A stretch of 64,000 bases of DNA from Bacillus sp. E(2018) (GTDB taxonomy: Bacteria > Bacillota > Bacilli > Bacillales > Fictibacillaceae), in assembly GCF_005503015.1 (NCBI RefSeq), contig NZ_SCOL01000001.1, positions 1,116,001 to 1,180,000 of the forward strand, read 5' to 3'. Every line of letters begins with the position of its first letter. Within the stretch, counting starts at the first letter, position 1. Shown here in pieces: positions 27,556 through 36,284 of this stretch. Under the pieces are notes generated by a model. It saw only the letters and a program-made list of their open reading frames with translations. It was not told the origin of the DNA and did not search any database. Both the position numbers and the translations under genes were made by a program.

Positions 27556-28296
27556 TTAGTTATCTAAATCAATCTCAATAAGATCATAAGAAGTAAAAAT
27601 ACCTAATGGCTTTTCGTTTTCACTTCCATTTAAAGTAATGATGATCGCCTCAAGCTTTTTACCTTCTTTATGAATGTTTTCGAAAATTTCCTCTGCTTTA
27701 AAAATACTTGAAGTTTTTGAAATAAAGGCCACCAGTTGTTTTTGCTCATTGTCTGCAATATCTGATATTCTTGCATTGTTCAGATCGATCACTTGATCTG
27801 CAAGCCTGTCAGTCAACCAATTCAATAAATATGTAGCCGTTAAAAGCCAAAGGTACTCTCCTTTTTCATTATAAATAGGAAAACGAGAATAGGATGTTTT
27901 TCGAATACAGCTTAAAACATCTTCCAACCGGTCACTTTCTTTAAAATGATGTACCTTTTTTGTGGCGATGTTCAAAGCTGTTTCAGGTTTCATAAAATAA
28001 CCCGCTATTTTTTCTATTCTTTCTACGATCTCGAGGTGTGGTTCAGCAATGTAATAATCATGATCTACTTTTTCATGGACAATTGCATTTCTAAGTTTTG
28101 CGAATTGACCGAGCTCATTATAAAAAGATCGGATAAGAGAATGCTTTTTCATTCCTGTTTCCACTAGGTTTTTAAACCGATCATCTTTCGTATCTTTTAC
28201 TTTGTCGATTAAGCATTTGTGAATCTGATTAAAAGCAATTTCAAATCGTTCAGAAAGGCTATTTTCTGTATTAGATTTTATATGAGTGACGGTCAT
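27556..28296 (-). CDS. HEPN-like domain fused to a CBS-domain pair
   Basis: A 246-residue protein. The first 85 residues are all-helical and hold RNAIVH (69-74), which matches the R-x4-6-H motif of HEPN ribonucleases and nucleotide-binding proteins. Residues about 95-245 look like two CBS units (SRFPIYNEKGEYLWLLT, then KLEAIIITLNG and GIFTSYDL), which usually bind adenine nucleotides. The ATG at 28296 has AGGAG 9 bases ahead; a TTG at 28302 is too close to it. It stands alone between the formate dehydrogenase operon and zagA. HEPN assignment rests on the motif only. Confidence 0.55.
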   Translation of the reverse strand: MTVTHIKSNTENSLSERFEIAFNQIHKCLIDKVKDTKDDRFKNLVETGMKKHSLIRSFYNELGQFAKLRNAIVHEKVDHDYYIAEPHLEIVERIEKIAGYFMKPETALNIATKKVHHFKESDRLEDVLSCIRKTSYSRFPIYNEKGEYLWLLTATYLLNWLTDRLADQVIDLNNARISDIADNEQKQLVAFISKTSSIFKAEEIFENIHKEGKKLEAIIITLNGSENEKPLGIFTSYDLIEIDLDN

Positions 28297-28436
28297 GATC
28301 AATCTCTCCTTCTCTCTGCACTACCCTTTTACTACCCCTTTTTTCAACATCTTTAAACTATAACTTCTACTGAATATATAAAGTGTTAGGAAGTACTTAT
28401 GCTAGGATTCTGTTTTCACGAAAATAAAAGTAAAAG

Positions 28437-28465
28437 AAAAACGAACCCACAATGGATTCGTTTTT
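28437..28465 (-). terminator. Terminator of zagA
   Basis: A 9-bp perfect outer stem (28437-28445 and 28457-28465), A-rich on one side and T-rich on the other. Confidence 0.7.
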
Positions 28466-28470
28466 AAAAA

Positions 28471-29676
28471 TTATTCACTTTCAGGAAAATGTGGTAACGG
28501 GTCGTTAAACACACTCCAATCTTCGTTATACATTTCAAAGTCTGTTAATAAACATTCATCTAGTTGTTCTAACAATTGTTCTTTATTGTAATCAATTCCT
28601 ATAAATACTAGTTCATTAATTCGATCGCCGTATTCTTCATCCCAGTTTGGATTTTCTCTCTTTTCCTCTTCTATTATTTCTTCTTGTTCTTCTTTAGGCA
28701 GAGCTGCCACCCATTGACCTGCTGGTTGAAAGATTATACTCGTACCGGCTTGACTTAGCAATATTGCCCATTCATTCCGAGAGGCTACCCATATAAACCC
28801 TTTTGCTCTAACTATTTCAGCCGGCCATTTTTCTAAAAAAGTAAAAAGTCTTGCAGGATGAAAAGGTCTTTTCTTTCGGTATACAAAAGAAGAGATTCCA
28901 TACTCATCTGTTTCTGGAATATGTTCTGTTTCAAGTTCTTTCATCCATCCCGCTGATTCACTTGCCTTCTCGAAATCAAAAAGACCTGTAGAGAGAATAT
29001 CTTTTGGTTCAACTTTACCGAATTCTGTTTCAATTAATTTTGCTTGCGGTTGCAATTTTTTCAATACTCTTTTGAGTTCCTCTTGGTCCTCTTTCTCCAA
29101 TAGATCACACTTGTTCAATATTAAAACATCACAAAATTCTATCTGATCAATTATCAGATCTACTACTTCTCTTGTATCTGTCTCATCTAGCGCTGCTTTT
29201 CGGTCTAATAAGCTTTCTCCAGATGCGAAATCGTTCCAGAATCGATTTCCATCAACTACTGTTACCATCGTATCCAACTTGCATAAAGAAGCTAGATCAA
29301 CTCCTGATTCTTCATCTAGATAAGTGAAAGTTTGTGCAACTGGAATCGGTTCACTTATACCTGTTGATTCTATAAGGATATAATCGATATCCCCATTTTT
29401 TACGATTCTTTCTACTTCTATCAATAGATCCTCTCTTAACGTGCAGCAAATACACCCGTTTGTCATTTCAACGAGCTTTTCTTCTGTTCTGGATAACTTC
29501 GTCTCATTTTTTATTAATGCAGCATCTATATTGATCTCGCTCATATCGTTAACGATTACCGCTACCTTTAATCCGTCTCGATTTGATAACACGTGATTCA
29601 TTAACGTTGTTTTACCCGCTCCTAAAAAACCACTCAACACGGTTACGGGTACGCGTTTTGTTAGTGTATGTATCAT
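28471..29676 (-). CDS. zagA: Zinc-responsive COG0523 GTPase (ZagA/YciC-type metallochaperone)
   Basis: A 401-residue G3E GTPase. It has P-loop GFLGAGKTT (16-24), the metal-binding CICC (75-78), the switch region ESTGISEP (about 103-110), guanine motif NKCD (about 188-191) and a C-terminal CobW domain with an acidic, Glu-rich segment. A perfect Zur box sits 20 bases before the ATG, so it is induced by zinc starvation. In B. subtilis ZagA helps deliver zinc to folate synthesis during starvation. The Zur site makes a cobalt or nitrile-hydratase role unlikely. Confidence 0.9.
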   Translation of the reverse strand: MIHTLTKRVPVTVLSGFLGAGKTTLMNHVLSNRDGLKVAVIVNDMSEINIDAALIKNETKLSRTEEKLVEMTNGCICCTLREDLLIEVERIVKNGDIDYILIESTGISEPIPVAQTFTYLDEESGVDLASLCKLDTMVTVVDGNRFWNDFASGESLLDRKAALDETDTREVVDLIIDQIEFCDVLILNKCDLLEKEDQEELKRVLKKLQPQAKLIETEFGKVEPKDILSTGLFDFEKASESAGWMKELETEHIPETDEYGISSFVYRKKRPFHPARLFTFLEKWPAEIVRAKGFIWVASRNEWAILLSQAGTSIIFQPAGQWVAALPKEEQEEIIEEEKRENPNWDEEYGDRINELVFIGIDYNKEQLLEQLDECLLTDFEMYNEDWSVFNDPLPHFPESE

Positions 29677-29696
29677 TTTATAAAAAACCTCTTTTC

Positions 29697-29717
29697 AAAT
29701 CGTAATCATTACGATTT
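29697..29717. promoter_or_regulatory. Zur box
   Basis: TCGTAATCATTACGA (29700-29714), with matching flanks AAA and TTT, is the full Bacillus Zur consensus palindrome. It overlaps the zagA promoter and predicts repression when zinc is sufficient. Confidence 0.93.
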
Positions 29718-29798
29718 ATATCGTAAAACAGGTTACTCTTCAAGTCAAGACAAAATGCTAAAATGATTATTTTTCTCATGATTTTAGAAAGAAAGCAC

Positions 29799-29832
29799 AA
29801 AAAAAAGACGTGTTTTCATTACGATACACGCC
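29799..29832 (-). terminator. Terminator of the GNAT-like gene
   Basis: On the minus strand GGCGTGT pairs with ACACGTC (one G-U) around a 12-base loop, followed by eight T. Confidence 0.75.
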
Positions 29833-29838
29833 TTCTTC

Positions 29839-30336
29839 TTAATAATCGTTCCATTCAATTTTTCCGCATTTGTTTTCTTTATCAAGTTCAACAGCAAAAT
29901 TGTGCTTTTCATAAAAGTGAATGAGCCGGTCTACATGACCCCAATCTCTTTTTGCAATATCGCCTTTGATTGTTGGGATGTTCTTATCTGACGCTGTTTC
30001 TTTTAAATAGTGCATACAGATTGAGCCATACCCTTTATTAGCTGGTCCTTTAATATCACCAATATGAAGGGTGTTTTCATCTTCATAAACGGCATCAATT
30101 GAAAAATCCCATCCATCATACCTTGATTCACAGTCATTAATCATAATTTTACATTGATCTAGTTGTTCAGATTTATATACGATCACAAGATTATCTTCTT
30201 TTGTTTGATCTACACCGATCACATCATAACTTTTAGCGATTTGCTTCATATCGTTTTGCATACGCAATAACTGAAACTCAAGTTCGTTGCGATCAAGTTT
30301 TGTCTCTTTATCTTGTTCTTGTCCAAGCAATAGCAT
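29839..30336 (-). CDS. GNAT-like protein of unknown substrate
   Basis: This 165-residue protein has a charged helical N-terminus (about 1-45). Its C-terminal half reads like a GNAT core: a strand LHIGDIKG, then a KGYGSICMHYL loop-helix like the acetyl-CoA site, then HVDRLIHFYEKHNF as the final helix-strand. The canonical R/Q-x-x-G-x-G/A loop is only partly kept (NKGYGS). It may therefore be an acetyltransferase or a derived binding protein. The ATG follows GGGGAGAG. It probably forms its own unit between the peptidase gene and zagA. Confidence 0.55.
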   Translation of the reverse strand: MLLLGQEQDKETKLDRNELEFQLLRMQNDMKQIAKSYDVIGVDQTKEDNLVIVYKSEQLDQCKIMINDCESRYDGWDFSIDAVYEDENTLHIGDIKGPANKGYGSICMHYLKETASDKNIPTIKGDIAKRDWGHVDRLIHFYEKHNFAVELDKENKCGKIEWNDY

Positions 30337-30416
30337 CTTATCTCTCCCCTACAACAAGCTGAAACACACAGTTTCTCATTGTACTAGAGGAGAATAGATA
30401 TTTCAAATGTATTTTA

Positions 30417-31685
30417 TTACCATTTTGAATCGATGATGTGAAACTCCGTTTGTCTGCCCGTAAAATATTGCATTTTACCTTCTATAAAACAGACTGTTTC
30501 TTCTAGATAGATCGGAACAGCTTTGTTCCATTCAGGTACGAAATGTCTAATGTTAAATTCTAATGCATAACACGTGTTATTCTCAATCCTTAGTTCTCCC
30601 CGGACAGGAATATTTTCTTGTTTATCATACAGTCCAATAATCGGTCCTGCTCCATGACAATGATAGCCGATCGGATGTGAATAAAGCATCGCGTCAATAT
30701 AATTCAGTTTTGCTTTTGTTAATACACTTAAAAAAATTTCATTTCCCGTCATTCCTTCTTTACTTTCTTCAAAGAAAAAATCTTCAAATTTGTTTGCGAT
30801 CTTTAGTGCATCTTTCAGACCGAATGGAGGTTCTTTCTCATTATTATTAAGAACATATGCTAACTGTTGAGTATCTGTACAAAGACCTAAATACTCAATA
30901 CCAAAATCTAGATGCAAAATATCTCCGGGATGTATGGTTCCCTCTATTCTATCTAGTGATTCATCTTTCCTTTGTATATCAACTGTAGGGTAAAAGGAAG
31001 TTTTTAAACCTAAGTCTCTTACTCGTTGTCTGATCCATTCTACAATATCTTGAGTAGTGGATTGATGAGGTATGATCAGTTCGTTCGTAAACGCTTGTTT
31101 CACGATTTCTTTTGTGATAGCTTCCAGTGTTTTATATATATCAATCTCAGACTCTGTTCTTGTTTGCAGCCAATCAATCGCAAGGTTTTCAGATGAAATC
31201 AGCTTTGCTGAATGATTTGGCCCTAACACCTTTTCAATGTTTTTATAGATAGAATGACTTAATCCATCACAAAAAGCGTAATTCAAAGAAGTATTTACAG
31301 CTATTGAATCAGGATCAAAATCGTCCACCATTCTTTTTAATCCTGTAAAAGCATCCTCGCCAACTTGTAGTGGATAGCATAAATAAAAGGGTTCAAATTT
31401 TTTGTTCGTAGAGATCACATATCTTTTTATATCGCCAGAACGGTTATCTTTTATGAATGAAAAAATGGTTTGCCTTCTCGAACTGTCTATTGCAGAAGGA
31501 AACAATGTTTTCCCAAGAGGGTCTTCATGATATTCTTTACCGATCGTAATCCACATGTCTACGTTATGTTTCTTCATTAATAAAGGTAATAGTTGATCTA
31601 GTCTCTCTAGAAGCCAGTGATCCATGATTTTTTCTTGCTCTGATAGGGATAAGATCTGAATTGATTTCTCTGTATGTATGGCCAC
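30417..31685 (-). CDS. M24-family metallopeptidase (Xaa-Pro peptidase-like)
   Basis: This 422-residue cytosolic protein has an N-terminal creatinase-like domain (about 1-170) and a C-terminal pita-bread domain. Probable metal ligands are Asp in HLDFGIEY, Asp in CTDTQQ, His in SHPIGYHCHG and Glu in ALEFNI and EETVCF, i.e. the full M24 set. Substrate specificity cannot be read; it may be an aminopeptidase P, a dipeptidase or a creatinase-type hydrolase. I prefer the GTG at 31685 (AAGGAG at 8 bases) to the ATG at 31691, which is only 2 bases from that site. Confidence 0.8.
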   Translation of the reverse strand: MAIHTEKSIQILSLSEQEKIMDHWLLERLDQLLPLLMKKHNVDMWITIGKEYHEDPLGKTLFPSAIDSSRRQTIFSFIKDNRSGDIKRYVISTNKKFEPFYLCYPLQVGEDAFTGLKRMVDDFDPDSIAVNTSLNYAFCDGLSHSIYKNIEKVLGPNHSAKLISSENLAIDWLQTRTESEIDIYKTLEAITKEIVKQAFTNELIIPHQSTTQDIVEWIRQRVRDLGLKTSFYPTVDIQRKDESLDRIEGTIHPGDILHLDFGIEYLGLCTDTQQLAYVLNNNEKEPPFGLKDALKIANKFEDFFFEESKEGMTGNEIFLSVLTKAKLNYIDAMLYSHPIGYHCHGAGPIIGLYDKQENIPVRGELRIENNTCYALEFNIRHFVPEWNKAVPIYLEETVCFIEGKMQYFTGRQTEFHIIDSKW

Positions 31686-31813
31686 AATCATCTCTCCTTA
31701 TTCTGCTATATGCTTATCTTTCTCTCTCAATGTTTAAAGTCCTTCGAGGTCTTGTTTCCTTTTTTTCGCATATGAATAAAAGGACAACGTGTACAAGGAG
31801 ATGCACTTTTCGT

Positions 31814-33142
31814 ATGAATATATTTTTTAGAGGAGTATTGTTACTTGCTGCTGCTGCATTAGTCGGTGAAAGTTTAGAATTTATTGTTAATATGGTGTTA
31901 GCTAGAGAATTAGGTGAATTAGGACTCGGTCATTATATGTCAATCTTTCCAACCGTCATCTTAATCATAATTGTAGCGAGTTTGGAATTGCCGATTTCTA
32001 TTTCAAAGTTTGTTGCGGAAAAAGAGGATAAACAACACTTTAGCATGCTGAAACATGCTACAAAAATGACGATATTGTTGACTGTAGCTATGATCGTGCT
32101 CGCTTTGGTAATTTTGCCTTTCATACCTGTTTTCAATAGTTATCATCCGTTAGTAAGATGGCTTATGGTCCTATTAATCCCTTTAATTTCTCTAACTTCA
32201 ATAGCTCGAGGGTATTTTATGGGTAAACAGCAGATGGGTAAGTTAGCGTTCTCAAACTTATTCCGAAAGTTGGCTCAGCTCATCTTGTTGACAGGTATTT
32301 ATCAGTTGTTTTCTTTTGATAATGAAACAGCAATCCTTATCGCTTTAGCCACTTTTGTAGGAAGTGAACTTGTCGTTTTCGTCTACCTTTTCACGGCATA
32401 TTTAATTCAATACAAAAGAATGAAATCTCACAACAACGAACATCTCTCTTCAAATGAAGTAACTAGAAGTCTTATGGCTGTAACGATCCCGACTACTGGA
32501 TTGCGACTTTTTCATGCAGTTACAAATGCCATACAGCCGTTTTTAATCAAATATTCATTGTCACTTGCAGGTTTTTCAGGAGTTGCAGCAACAGAAGAGT
32601 TTGGCTTATTGGCAGGCGTAGCGATATCAATCGGATTCTTCCCAGCTTTTATCGCGCACTCTCTTTTGGTCGTCTTAATCCCTACAGTTTCAGAAGCTAC
32701 AGCTAAAAAAGACGTAGAAAAATTGAAAAGCCTTCTTATTCGTGTGATGGGTATAACTGCATTATATGGGTTTCCAGCTGTTGCTATCTTTTTAATGTTC
32801 TCAGAAAAACTTACCTTAATGTTCTTTCATTCACAATCCGCAGCTACGTATTTAGAATTATTGTGGCCGAGTTTTTTATTTACTTTTTTTCTCATACCTC
32901 TCCAAGCTTATTTGATCGGTCTAGGGTTAATTACAACAGCATTTGTACAGTCAGTGTGGTCAACTACATTATCTTTTGTTCTTATGTACATGTTAGGATC
33001 TCAACCAACATTAGGAATGCATGGCATCATCATAGGAATGAACGCAGGTTCCGTGCTCTTAATGCTTCTACATTACTTCTCTGTATGTAAAGCGATCGGA
33101 ATCAACACATGGTTGAGTGCAAGAAATAACTATCAAGATTAA
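31814..33142 (+). CDS. SpoVB/MurJ-like polysaccharide flippase (MVF/MATE superfamily)
   Basis: A 442-residue protein with about 12-14 transmembrane helices. The N-terminus (FFRGVLLLAAAALVGESLEF) resembles SpoVB/YtgP proteins, which move lipid-linked cell-envelope precursors. Basic loops such as ARGYFMGKQQMGK fit the family. I start at the ATG at 31814 because that aligns with relatives, although the AAGGAG upstream is 13 bases away. Longer in-frame openings at 31661 run through the divergent promoter and have no ribosome site. It may belong to spore cortex or cell-wall synthesis. Confidence 0.75.
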   Translation: MNIFFRGVLLLAAAALVGESLEFIVNMVLARELGELGLGHYMSIFPTVILIIIVASLELPISISKFVAEKEDKQHFSMLKHATKMTILLTVAMIVLALVILPFIPVFNSYHPLVRWLMVLLIPLISLTSIARGYFMGKQQMGKLAFSNLFRKLAQLILLTGIYQLFSFDNETAILIALATFVGSELVVFVYLFTAYLIQYKRMKSHNNEHLSSNEVTRSLMAVTIPTTGLRLFHAVTNAIQPFLIKYSLSLAGFSGVAATEEFGLLAGVAISIGFFPAFIAHSLLVVLIPTVSEATAKKDVEKLKSLLIRVMGITALYGFPAVAIFLMFSEKLTLMFFHSQSAATYLELLWPSFLFTFFLIPLQAYLIGLGLITTAFVQSVWSTTLSFVLMYMLGSQPTLGMHGIIIGMNAGSVLLMLLHYFSVCKAIGINTWLSARNNYQD

Positions 33143-33183
33143 AAAAGCGCTTAAGCAGGAAATATATTCTGCTTAAGCGCTTT
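33142..33183. terminator. Bidirectional Rho-independent terminator
   Basis: A 16-bp perfect stem (33142-33157 and 33168-33183) with a 10-base AT loop. The left arm begins at the last base of the flippase stop codon. Confidence 0.9.
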
Positions 33184-33191
33184 TGCGTTAT

Positions 33192-33632
33192 CTACACACT
33201 CGTTGAGGTTGTTTGTGCTAAGAGTGCCTGAACGCCATATTTGGTTTGTTCTTGTTTTTTAAATAACCATTGTGACGGGATTCGAGAACGAAGAAAATCA
33301 AGCTGTTCATCTGAGAGGTTCATATCAATGCCATATTCATTCATTAAAAAGTCTTTGTTTTCTTCTAGCTTATATTTGGTTTGTATTAAGTTCAGCAACC
33401 CCCTGATGGTAATAAACTTGAAGGTGTAACCCATCGTAATGGCAGAGACAACCGTTTCCCAGTTTTTTTCTGCAAATTCGAAAAAGTAAGTCCAGCTTGA
33501 CTCTTCTTTACCAACATGACGAAGTGCTTCATAATTTCTCGTTCTTATCACTTCTAGCAATCGTTCTCCAGAAACACCGCCCGCTATAGCTGATTCCAGC
33601 AATAAGCCGATAGGCATCGATAACTTAACCAT
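33192..33632 (-). CDS. Hypothetical protein, 146 aa
   Basis: A soluble, mostly helical protein without recognised motif. It has a hydrophobic, Gly-rich N-terminus (residues 1-20), an aromatic segment YFFEFAEKNW near 49-58 and a charged C-terminal half. The ATG follows AGGAGAG. It is 20 bases downstream of the TspO-type gene and probably its operon partner. I cannot assign a function. Confidence 0.6.
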   Translation of the reverse strand: MVKLSMPIGLLLESAIAGGVSGERLLEVIRTRNYEALRHVGKEESSWTYFFEFAEKNWETVVSAITMGYTFKFITIRGLLNLIQTKYKLEENKDFLMNEYGIDMNLSDEQLDFLRSRIPSQWLFKKQEQTKYGVQALLAQTTSTSV

Positions 33633-33652
33633 TCTTTACTCTCCTCTAAATC

Positions 33653-34408
33653 CTATTTCATTGCTACTTCTCCATTTCTTTTTGTAGCAAGTCTCCAAAT
33701 AATGAATAACAAAAGTAAAATTGCTAATGTAAAACTCGTATAAGTAAGTACATCGATCTCTCCCTTATGCCTAACCCCTATTCCGACATAAGCCCACACA
33801 AAGACGAGTGGATAAATAACATCTTTGTTTAAAAGCGTAAAAAAGATGGCTAATCCTGTTCCAACGATCAGCATAATCACAGTCCAAGTAACAGATGTTA
33901 GTCCAAAACCATTCCATCCGCTATATTTTAAAACAACAGCTGTATTTACGATTGTCGCCACACTGATCCATCCTAGATAGACGGAGAACGGAAGTCGAAT
34001 GAACGAAGATTTGTTATCTTGATTTTGAATTTTCGTATAGATCATAATCAAGGACAATAAGAGTCCGATCATAACAATCCAAGACAAACCTAGAAGCTCG
34101 TGATGCCAAACAAATATCCATGTACAATTTAAGATACAGTTCAAAACAAACCACAGACCAATACTTTCATATACGGGTTCATTTCTGTTCTTAGGCAGCA
34201 CTTGAATGATCACCCAGATCGTTAACAATAAGTATATGAGTCCCCATATGGAAAATACATAACCAGCTGGAGTGATCAACACATTGTATTTTGCTGATAA
34301 TTCTCCTGTTGTCTTTCCATTCAATGGTAGTGCATTAGCCAAATAATTAACAAAGATTACTGCTGCGAGTGCTGCAATGTTCAGAAAAGCTCTAATAGTT
34401 GCTGACAT
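33653..34408 (-). CDS. TspO/MBR-type tryptophan-rich membrane protein
   Basis: A 251-residue membrane protein with about seven hydrophobic segments. The first five resemble the TspO/MBR fold, with many Trp at helix ends (SIWGLIYLLLTIW, CTWIFVWHHE, YLGWISVATIVN). TspO proteins bind porphyrins and similar ligands; this longer form with extra helices is common in Bacillaceae and its role is unclear. The start is the ATG at 34408 with AAAGGAGGG 7 bases ahead; an ATG 33 bases upstream is rejected. An inverted repeat (34426-34447) lies just before the ribosome site. Confidence 0.7.
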   Translation of the reverse strand: MSATIRAFLNIAALAAVIFVNYLANALPLNGKTTGELSAKYNVLITPAGYVFSIWGLIYLLLTIWVIIQVLPKNRNEPVYESIGLWFVLNCILNCTWIFVWHHELLGLSWIVMIGLLLSLIMIYTKIQNQDNKSSFIRLPFSVYLGWISVATIVNTAVVLKYSGWNGFGLTSVTWTVIMLIVGTGLAIFFTLLNKDVIYPLVFVWAYVGIGVRHKGEIDVLTYTSFTLAILLLLFIIWRLATKRNGEVAMK

Positions 34409-34505
34409 GAATGATTCCCTCCTTTGTATATATATTTTCATATATACCCAAATTGGAGTGGAATTATGAGGAAAAGGAAATCTTAGTTAGATTGCCTAAC
34501 CCTTC

Positions 34506-36284
34506 TTAACTGCTGAATGCTTGAGTTCCAATATCCGCTTCTCGTTTAAACAACCTGCTGTATACACCATTATCAGACTTCAGCAACTCTTCATGAACCC
34601 CATCCTCAATCATAACTCCGTTTTCGATAACAATCACTCGATTAGCAGCCAAGACGGTAGAAAGTCTATGCGAAATAATAATGAGCGTTTGTTTTAATTT
34701 TCTCTTATTGATTGCTTCATTGACTTGTACTTCAGTAATTGGATCTAGTGCAGAACTCGCTTCATCAAGTACGAGAATCGCAGCATCTTTTACTAGAGCT
34801 CGTGCCAATGATAACCTTTGCTTCTGCCCTCCAGATAATAAACTGCCTCTTTCTCCAACAAGGGTATTCAGTCCTTCAGGAAGAGAAAGTAAGAAATCTC
34901 CAAGCCCGCTATCTTGAAGTGCGGAAATCAATTCATCATCTGTTGCTTCAGATTTGGCAATTCGTAAATTATCTGCTAAAGAACCGTTTCGAAGCTGTAC
35001 ATCCTGTGAAACGATCGCAACTTGTGAGCGAAGCCATCCTGCATCGACCTTAGATACATTTTCTCCATCGATAAAGATCGCTCCACTCTCAGGCTCATAC
35101 AATCGCAACAGAAGATCTACAACCGTTGATTTTCCAGATCCGCTCGGCCCTACAAGTGCTACTGCTTCTCCAGATTTTACGGAAAATGATAAGCCTTTTA
35201 ATACTTTTTCGTCTTTTTCAGGATAACCGAATGCTACATCCTTAAATTCGATTTCTCCTTCAACTTCTTTTGGTATCAATCCCTTTTCTGTTTCTGCACT
35301 GGATACTTTTTGGTTGAGTAAAAGTTCAGAACGATCTAATGCAGGACCTGTTCTTCTTACTGAAAGCCAGTTTCTTAACATTCGTTGCATTTCATTCGCG
35401 GCGATTGCCACGAGCCCAGCTGCAGTTAACATCTGACCTGCAGTTAATTTATCGTTCCAGATCAAATACGCGCTAAGTCCATACACGACAGCTAATGCAA
35501 GACCGTTGTAGCTTCCGATTACCACAATCGATTGCATTCTAGCTTTTAATTCGTGTCGAGATTCTCTAATGAAGGATTTTCTAATCTCAGCGACGCTTGA
35601 AACCTCACCATCAGAAACGCCTAACACTCTTGAAAGATGGATGCCAGTTACAGACTCTCGAAGTCTCTCCAGATAACGAGAAGCTTCTTTCCTAGCATTC
35701 GCTGAAGATTGCCGTGTACGCTGACCAACTGCATTTGACGTTAGATAAAAGATTACGCCTAACACAACACTCGTAATCATTAAATATGGATGAATCCAAA
35801 GAAGGACGATGCTGTATAAAATAACACCTTGCACAGATGCCATAAAAGTCGAACCTTCCCAAGCCAAAAAATTATGAAGTGTATCTGGATCATCAGAAAC
35901 GCGTGCCATCATTTCACCAGATTGATTGTTTTGATAAAAAGAAAAAGGTAGGTTCTGTAGATGTTTAAACAATCTTAATTTTTGCCAGTTCGTTACGGTC
36001 TTCGCTACTTGGTGACAAAAATATTCATCGATAACCATCAGGATAAGATCAGCAACTGCAGCAAAGATTAATAGCCACATCAAACCCCATAGAAGTTGAT
36101 TAGACTCACCAGGTAAAATCGAATCAACCAGCCAACCTAGTGCGAGAGTTGGTATAAGAGCAGAAAATACTTGTGATATGGCAATAACAAATGCATCAGC
36201 AAATACCCATTTTTTATGTGGCTTTAAAAAGGCAAGAACGCGTCTGCCATCTCGATTTTTTTGTTTCACTTGCACCTGGCTCAT
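34506..36284 (-). CDS. ABC exporter half-transporter, second subunit
   Basis: This 592-residue protein fuses a six-helix membrane domain (about 25-325) to an ATPase domain (about 345-580). It has Walker A GPSGSGKST, signature LSGGQKQR and Walker B ILVLDEASSALD with the catalytic Glu present. Its ATG overlaps the stop of the partner gene as ATGA, so the two are coupled and almost surely form a heterodimer. Multidrug or lipid export is the usual role of such pairs. No substrate clue exists in the neighbourhood. Confidence 0.85.
   Translation of the reverse strand: MSQVQVKQKNRDGRRVLAFLKPHKKWVFADAFVIAISQVFSALIPTLALGWLVDSILPGESNQLLWGLMWLLIFAAVADLILMVIDEYFCHQVAKTVTNWQKLRLFKHLQNLPFSFYQNNQSGEMMARVSDDPDTLHNFLAWEGSTFMASVQGVILYSIVLLWIHPYLMITSVVLGVIFYLTSNAVGQRTRQSSANARKEASRYLERLRESVTGIHLSRVLGVSDGEVSSVAEIRKSFIRESRHELKARMQSIVVIGSYNGLALAVVYGLSAYLIWNDKLTAGQMLTAAGLVAIAANEMQRMLRNWLSVRRTGPALDRSELLLNQKVSSAETEKGLIPKEVEGEIEFKDVAFGYPEKDEKVLKGLSFSVKSGEAVALVGPSGSGKSTVVDLLLRLYEPESGAIFIDGENVSKVDAGWLRSQVAIVSQDVQLRNGSLADNLRIAKSEATDDELISALQDSGLGDFLLSLPEGLNTLVGERGSLLSGGQKQRLSLARALVKDAAILVLDEASSALDPITEVQVNEAINKRKLKQTLIIISHRLSTVLAANRVIVIENGVMIEDGVHEELLKSDNGVYSRLFKREADIGTQAFSS

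Noticed and set aside
28471..29676. Cobalamin (CobW) or nitrile hydratase activator role
   Set aside because: No cobalamin or nitrile hydratase genes nearby, and a perfect Zur box indicates zinc control.
31661..31813. N-terminal extension of the flippase
   Set aside because: It runs through the divergent promoter region, has no ribosome site, and relatives start near the ATG at 31814.
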